Below, piece by piece: positions 59,188-64,000 of a stretch of DNA of 64,000 nt (the stretch's first letter is position 1; the number at the start of each line of letters is the position of its first letter). The stretch comes from Chlorocebus sabaeus. Lineage: Eukaryota > Chordata > Mammalia > Primates > Cercopithecidae. Both the position numbers and the translations under genes were made by a program. Below the pieces are notes generated by a model. That model was not told the DNA's origin, made no database searches, and worked only from the letters and a program-made list of their open reading frames with translations. The stretch spans positions 2,604,001 through 2,668,000 of the forward strand of contig NC_132931.1 in the NCBI RefSeq assembly GCF_047675955.1, in the 5' to 3' direction.

Positions 59188-59370
59188 AAGAGACATCATT
59201 CATTCATTGTACAAGTACATACTGAAGGCCTGCTTTGGTGTTCCATATACAAAGATGTTTCAGACCAAGTCCTTGACCTTGCAGAACTCACAATCTTTCG
59301 CTTGTGAGATAGGCATGCAAATCAGTGACTGGGATATAAGGTTTTCTTTTATTGTATTGTTTTATTATTA
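59188..59370 (+). other. L2/MIR-type intronic sequence
   Basis: tcattcattgtacaagtaca, gaccttgcagaactcacaat: wording of an ancient repeat that seems to continue at 59690-59960. Confidence 0.45.
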
Positions 59371-59661
59371 TTATTTTTTGAGATGGAGTCTCGCTCTTGT
59401 TGCCAAGGCTAGAGTGCAGTGATGCGATCTTGGCTCACTGCAACCTCCGCCTCCCAGATTCAAGTGATTCTCCTGCCTCAGCCTCCCGAGTAGCTGGGAT
59501 TACAGTTGTGGGCCACTACACCCAGCTAATTTTGTACTTTTAGTAGAGACAGGATTTCACCATGTTGGTCAGGCTGGTCTCGAACTCCTGACCTCAGGTG
59601 ATCCACCCACCTCAGCCTTCCAAAGTGCTGGGATTACAGGCATGAGCCACCGCGCCTGGCC
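59371..59661 (-). mobile_element. AluS, full length
   Basis: Antisense copy 1.2 kb upstream of the exon; the tail is a TTA/T mixture. Confidence 0.96.
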
Positions 59662-59978
59662 GGGTTACATAGTTTTAAATTCTACAGAGTTAGTAGGAGA
59701 GAGAGAAAAAAGGTTCGACCAGTTCTGCCTAATGAGATCAGGAATAAAACAAAAAGAGAACATGGCATTTCAGCTCTGTCTTAGAGAAAGAGATATTCAC
59801 CAGATAGACAAGTGAGGGAAAGCATCTCGGACGGAGGGACCAGCATACACATGCACACAGAGGTGTGAAGGAACTTGCATCTTATGCAAAGGTTGGGGAC
59901 AAATGGATGCAAAAGAGATAGTGAGGCTTGAATGCTATGCTGGGGTGGTATCCCTATTTTCAATCAAAGGTGCTGTTC
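59662..59978. other. Ancient repeat-like intronic sequence
   Basis: Contains agaacatggcatttcagctc and gagggaaagcatctcggacg, typical of very old L2-age repeats; not assigned. Confidence 0.4.
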
Positions 59979-60285
59979 AGGCCAGGTGCAGTGGCTCATG
60001 CCTGTAATCTCAGCACTTTGGGAGGTCAAGGCAGGTGGATCACTTGAGGTCAGGAGTTAGAGGCCAGCCTGGGCAACATGGTGAAACCCCATCTTCTACT
60101 AAAAATACAGTAATTAGTCGGGCTTAGTGGCTCGCTCCTGTAATCGCAGCTACTCAAGAGGCTGAGGCATGAGAATTGCTTGAACCTGGAAGGTGGAGGT
60201 TGCAGTGAGCCGAGATTGCACCACTGCACTCCAGCCTGGGCAACTGAGCAGGACACCATCTCAAAATAAATAAATAAATAAAAAG
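59979..60285 (+). mobile_element. AluS, full length
   Basis: Target duplication aaggtgctgttca before and aaaggttgttcaa after. TAAA-type tail. This is the Alu nearest to the exon on the upstream side. Confidence 0.95.
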
Positions 60286-60869
60286 GTTGTTCAAATGTGG
60301 AAAGCATGATCAGATTTGGTTTGGGGGAATTAAACTGAGAACTGCATAGAAGAGGCTGTGAAGGTAAGAGTGTAAAAGCCACGCTGCTCATAACAGAATT
60401 GTAGCTACGAACATTAATTCTTGGAAGAATTTTCTCACCTTCGTTGTTGAAAAGAGAACTAGCCATTGAGTAACGAGGAAGATACAGCAGCCACAGATAC
60501 TTAAGAGGTGGAATCAAGAAGGCTGGATGACTAAATGTATATGTGGGTGACAAGGATGGTGGAAGAGATGGGGTGAAACTGCCACTTCCATCATGTCCAA
60601 CTGGGCAATTCAGAGTAAAAGGAGAAGTAGGGGTGAGGTATAGCCGTGTTAAGTGGAAAGTGATGGTTGGACATTTAGCTAGAAATACCGTCAAATGTTT
60701 AGGAAGACGTGGATGTACTAATAATTACCAGTTTCTTGTGGTACTTTCAGTCACTGAAGAACATTGAACAGTTTTAAGTAAGGTTACCAGCTCTTCTTCA
60801 CTGACTGAGGTCACGCCAAGAAGAAAAGCATAGAGGTATTTGTTGCCTCGGGGACAGTAGGTCAAGTTC
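60286..60869. other. Intronic sequence before the exon
   Basis: Repeat-poor 580 bases. No second exon was recognised. Confidence 0.55.
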
Positions 60870-60908
60870 AGCTTGCTTGCAACTCATATTTACATCTTCT
60901 CCTTGCAG
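60870..60908 (+). promoter_or_regulatory. CALN1: 3' splice site of the CALN1 exon
   Basis: Pyrimidine-rich catcttctccttgcag ending at AG 60907-60908. Candidate branch-point wording (aactcat) lies 25-30 bases upstream. Confidence 0.92.
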
Positions 60909-61021
60909 GGGATGGCCAGGTGGATTTTGATGAATTCATGACCATCCTTGGCCCCAAACTGGTGTCTTCGGAAGGTCGCGATGGTTTTCTTGGAAACACG
61001 ATAGACAGCATATTCTGGCAG
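60909..61021 (+). CDS. CALN1: CALN1 (calneuron-1) internal coding exon
   Basis: Calneuron-1 is a tail-anchored neuronal EF-hand calcium sensor of the Golgi and vesicle membranes. It inhibits phosphatidylinositol 4-kinase IIIbeta at low calcium. This 113-base exon has 2 bases that complete a split Gly codon, then 37 complete codons starting at GAT 60911 and ending with CAG 61019-61021. The peptide begins DGQVDFDEFMTILGPKL and ends GNTIDSIFWQ. The first eight residues are positions 5-12 of an EF-hand loop, with Asp5, Gln7, Asp9 and the invariant Glu12; the preceding exon must supply positions 1-4. The rest is helix F and the linker after the second EF-hand, about residues 88-125 of the 219-residue protein. 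VSSEGRDGFLGNT separates it from the paralogue CABP7, whose linker differs. Upstream phase is 1 and downstream phase 0. The frame is intact with no stop. Exon number is not given because the other exons lie outside. Confidence 0.96.
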
Positions 61022-61030
61022 GTGAGTAAG
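61022..61030 (+). promoter_or_regulatory. CALN1: 5' splice site of the CALN1 exon
   Basis: CAG|gtgagtaag, a near-consensus U1 site. Immediately after it comes a 15-base T tract and CAG (61033-61050), which resembles a 3' splice site. Confidence 0.93.
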
Positions 61031-61230
61031 AATTTTTTTTTTTTTTTCAGACTGAGTTTGACAGTAAACATGTCTGAGAGTAACTTTTGCCTCTGAATTC
61101 TTGAGCTTCTGTTTGGCACATGAAGATCTCTTCTGGGCTGAGCGACATATGTCCCCGAATAAAGAATCAAAACTATTACTTTTTTAGGGTTTGGAGGAGT
61201 GAAATAGCTTCCCTTTTTTTTCTCATAGGA

Positions 61231-61257
61231 TTTTTTTTTTTTTTTTTTTTTTTTTTT
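61231..61257. repeat. T27 tract
   Basis: A 27-base T run with no Alu or L1 body attached, so it is not an obvious retroposon tail. Confidence 0.95.
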
Positions 61258-61969
61258 GCATTTGGGAAAAGTGAAGTTATTTTACTGCTCATTCACAAAA
61301 GTCTTTTTCCTGGGGACACTGCAAAGGGGGACACGGATATTATCTGAACCGGTTCTGTCTTTGACCCCAGTTCCGGGATATCTTTGCTGAGAGAATGGCA
61401 TGGTTGCCTGGTACATTTGGATCCCATCAATATCCTTGTACTTAATGAGAGAGCATGGTTTTGTCTAAGAATGTGTATTCAGTGCTTCTCAGTTAGCTCC
61501 TATTTCTGTCTTGTAAAATCTCTGAGGAAATTCTAAACATCTAACATTCTAATTATTAAAGTATAATGAAATCATTTTTATATTACTTCTCTACTCTTAA
61601 AATGTGACAATTATTTTATGATTATAAAATTTAGGGAGTGGGTTATCAATCATTATTTTAAAAAATTTGAATCAAGTAAGTTGTCTGTCAAATTAAATTA
61701 AATTACTGGTTAGACACGTAAAACGCCATTCAGACACAGCATGGTTTTTTGAAAACTTCTTGATACTGTTTTTTCCCTTCGCTGAGAGATTTCTCTGACC
61801 TAGATAAGCGTTGCAGTTGACATGTCTTTCTAGTCTTATTCAGGTACCCATATTGCATAGAACCAACAAGTATTTAGTAAGAACTTATGTATGCTATAAT
61901 CTATCAGTCTTTGTGGGTTTTACAAAAGGCATTTGAGACTCAGACCTAGCTATTTAAGAATTTGACTGG
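61258..61969. other. Intronic sequence, nothing recognised
   Basis: AT-rich 700 bases, unassigned. Confidence 0.5.
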
Positions 61970-62275
61970 GGAAGCTGAATTTCGTGGCTCATGCCTATAG
62001 TTCCAGCACTTTGGGAGTCTGAGGCAGGAGGATCGCTTGAGGCCAGGAGTTCAAGACCAGGCTGGGCAACATAGCAAGATCCTGCCTCTACAAGCAATTT
62101 TACAAATTAGCCATATGTGATGATGCATGCCTGTAGTCCAATCTAGTCTTGAGGCTGAGGCAGGAAGATGGCTTGAGCCCAGGAGTTCAAAGCTACAGTG
62201 AGCTATGATCACACCACTGCACTCTAGCCTGGGCAACAGAGCAAGACCCTGTCTCAAACAAACAAAAATAATAAT
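61970..62275 (+). mobile_element. AluJ, full length
   Basis: Target duplication aagaatttgactgggg on the left and ataatttggctaggg on the right. First Alu downstream of the exon. Confidence 0.94.
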
Positions 62276-63375
62276 TTGGCTAGGGAAACACAATTAAGAG
62301 AGGGAAAACAAACAAGTGATTAATTAGTGTGATGGTCACTAGACTGTAACTCCTTGAAGCACAGGGCTTCAGAGTTGTAGCTCACTCGGTGCATGCTGTA
62401 CACAGCAAGCCGTCATTAACTATTTGTTTCAATAGACGAATGGAAGGGCAAGAAAGGAGGAAAGGTCTTGAAGGGTCAGAAAAGAGTTTGGGGAATGTGA
62501 CACTTGCTTTGAACCTTGAAATATGGGTGGAATTAAATGCAAAGAAAGAAAAGAGGGCATTCCAGGCCTGCTGTGATGAGAATTTGAAAAGGGGTGGGCA
62601 TGGGGAAGTCATCGACCACGACTAAGATACCATTTGAAGGGCAAGACCTCAGGACCCACTGGCAGAATGGATTTAGGGCCTGAAGAAAGGGAAGAGGTGA
62701 GGCTGACTCCAAAGTTCCCAACTTGCTGTTATTGGCAGGGGTCAGATCATGGAGCAACAGAGAAGTCTTGTAGGGTTGAATCCTCAATTGAATGTGCTGA
62801 GTGGAAGGTGAGGGTCGAGCGGCCAAGCAAAGGGAGGAAGTCTATGCACAGCTGAAATCAGCTAGGGCTGGAACACCGGATTGAGATTCATGAGAGCTGG
62901 TAGGTAAAATTGTAGGCAAGAATGAGCTCACCGAGGGAAAGCGCATAAATGAGGATGAGCAGAGAGATGGGACGTGGTCCAAGAGGACATCCAGGGTCAG
63001 GGGAGAGTGAGACAGGGGCTCTTGAACTCCCCACTGCCGATAGGAAAATGCCATCTCCCTGAACTGATGTTAGGATCTGGAAGATCTCTAGGACCCGACT
63101 CACCATGCAAGGAGAATATTGCAGTGCTCATGGAACCTTCAGTTATGACTTGACACTTGCAAGGACAGACAGGTAGAGTCCCCTGGTGGAAACAGGAAAT
63201 GACCCCAGAGTTCAGAAGATGAAGGAACATCGTTTCCCACCTGGCCATCTTTTGGCCCATGGAGGTTTACTCTGATGGGCCTTGGCGAGTTGCTTCTCCC
63301 CTGGGTCTTTCTCCTTCGTTCTCTCATTCTCCATCTGTTGTCCTGAATACCTTTTTGTGTGTTTGTCTTTTGTGT
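62276..63375. other. Intronic sequence with L2/MIR-type repeats
   Basis: 62340-62440 (gactgtaactccttgaagca, gggcttcagag) resembles a MIR/L2 end. 62440-62620 (aaggtcttgaagggtcagaa, gggcattccaggcctgctg) resembles another ancient repeat. The rest is unassigned. Confidence 0.5.
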
Positions 63376-63663
63376 ATTTTAAAGACAGGGTCTCATCCCG
63401 TCACCCAGGCTGGAGTATAATGATGCCACCGTAGCTCACTGTAGCCTTGAACTCCTGGGCTCAATTGATCCTCCCACTTCAGCCTTCCAAGTGGCTGGGA
63501 CCAGAGGTGCAAGCCACCATACCCTGCTATTTTTTTTGTGTTTTTTGGTAGAGATGGCATCTTGATATGTTGCCCAGGCTGGTCTCAAACTCGTAGCCTC
63601 AAGCGATCCTCCTGCCTTGCCTCCTAAAGTGCTGCGTTTACAGGAGTGAGCCATGGCACCTGA
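63376..63663 (-). mobile_element. AluJ, near full length
   Basis: J wording (actcctgggctcaattgatc, ctcgtagcctcaagcgatcc) and a worn 5' box. Confidence 0.94.
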
Positions 63664-64000
63664 GCCCCTGAATGCTTTCTACTCTTTACCTCCATCTTTA
63701 GGGCCCACTCCAGCCTAGGAGAATGTTCCAAGGCCTTGTAAGCTCTAAGCATTCGTCTTTCTGGCCCTTATCTGGATGGGAAGGAGCTATGGCTACTTAA
63801 TCTACACTTAAGCAGAGGCCTCTTGTCTTCCAGGTTCATCACAGTAGAGCATGTACACTGCAAGGAAATATTTCTCTTACAATATATGGACTGCCTGTAG
63901 CTTAATTCAGACATGCTATAATGCTCACAAAGTCTCCGTGTTTTTGTCTTACTCAAGATTTTCTTCCACACTCAGGGTGAAAAGACAGGTTGGAGAAAGG
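63664..64000. other. Intronic sequence, nothing recognised
   Basis: Last 337 bases, unassigned. Confidence 0.5.

Larger units (their letters stand above)
61022..64000 (+). other. CALN1: CALN1 intron (5' part of the next intron)
   Basis: Phase-0 intron beginning at gtgagtaag; the next exon is not in the window. Contains two AluJ copies and old L2/MIR-type sequence. Confidence 0.88.

Noticed and set aside
60050..60694. 214-codon open frame on the - strand
   Set aside because: Its C-terminal part is antisense AluS and the remainder has no recognisable family.
60909..61021. Assignment of the exon to CABP7 (calneuron-2) or a generic calmodulin-like gene
   Set aside because: The linker after the EF-hand (SSEGRDGFLGNTIDSIFWQ) fits CALN1 as I recall it and differs from CABP7. 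Flanking introns also exclude a processed pseudogene.

Overview
The window is nuclear DNA of a primate, almost entirely intronic. It holds one recognisable coding exon, at 60909-61021 on the + strand. The exon encodes the second half of an EF-hand loop and the linker after it, and it matches calneuron-1 (CALN1, also called CaBP8), a neuronal Golgi and membrane calcium sensor. Everything upstream (1-60908) and downstream (61022-64000) is best read as CALN1 intron in sense orientation. No other gene, RNA gene, CRISPR array or prokaryotic-type system could be supported.

The organism is most likely an Old World monkey (macaque, baboon or guenon type) rather than human. Two young AluY copies, at 22924-23219 (+) and 32590-32880 (-), share variants I associate with the cercopithecoid AluYR lineage: an A in the 5' box that gives ctcaagcctg, aaactagccgggcgagg in the middle, and, in the first copy, gatccggccactg near the 3' end. 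This assignment rests on remembered subfamily consensus sequences and was not searched.

Layout. 0-5 kb: a Tigger-type DNA transposon, a run of antisense Alus and an old L1 fragment. 5-10 kb: a rearranged zone with an imperfect palindrome around 7.28 kb, an inverted duplication whose arms lie at 5.1 and 9.2 kb, an intact MADE1 element and a 52-base T tract. 10-20 kb: unassigned old repeats, a purine-rich microsatellite, an antisense HAL1-like element, an MLT1 LTR and an Alu cluster. 20-36 kb: an L3/CR1 LINE remnant, Tigger fragments, old antisense L1s, an MST-type LTR, and two L1 3' ends placed 5' to 5'. 36-51 kb: dense Alus, MaLR and MLT1 LTRs, a class-I ERV solo LTR inside an Alu that has its own empty-site duplicate 1.6 kb away, and a sense HAL1-like element. 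51-64 kb: older L2/MIR-type sequence, an antisense LTR, further Alus, and the exon with its splice sites.

About 58 Alu copies or pieces make up roughly a quarter of the window. Nearly all open frames of 60-215 codons come from Alu antisense sequence, L1 remnants or simple repeats and are not counted as genes. Nothing here looks like an undescribed molecular system. The observations most worth a second look are structural: the palindromic zone, the LTR with an internal empty site, the HAL1-like pair with a shared junction, and the splice-site context of the CALN1 exon.
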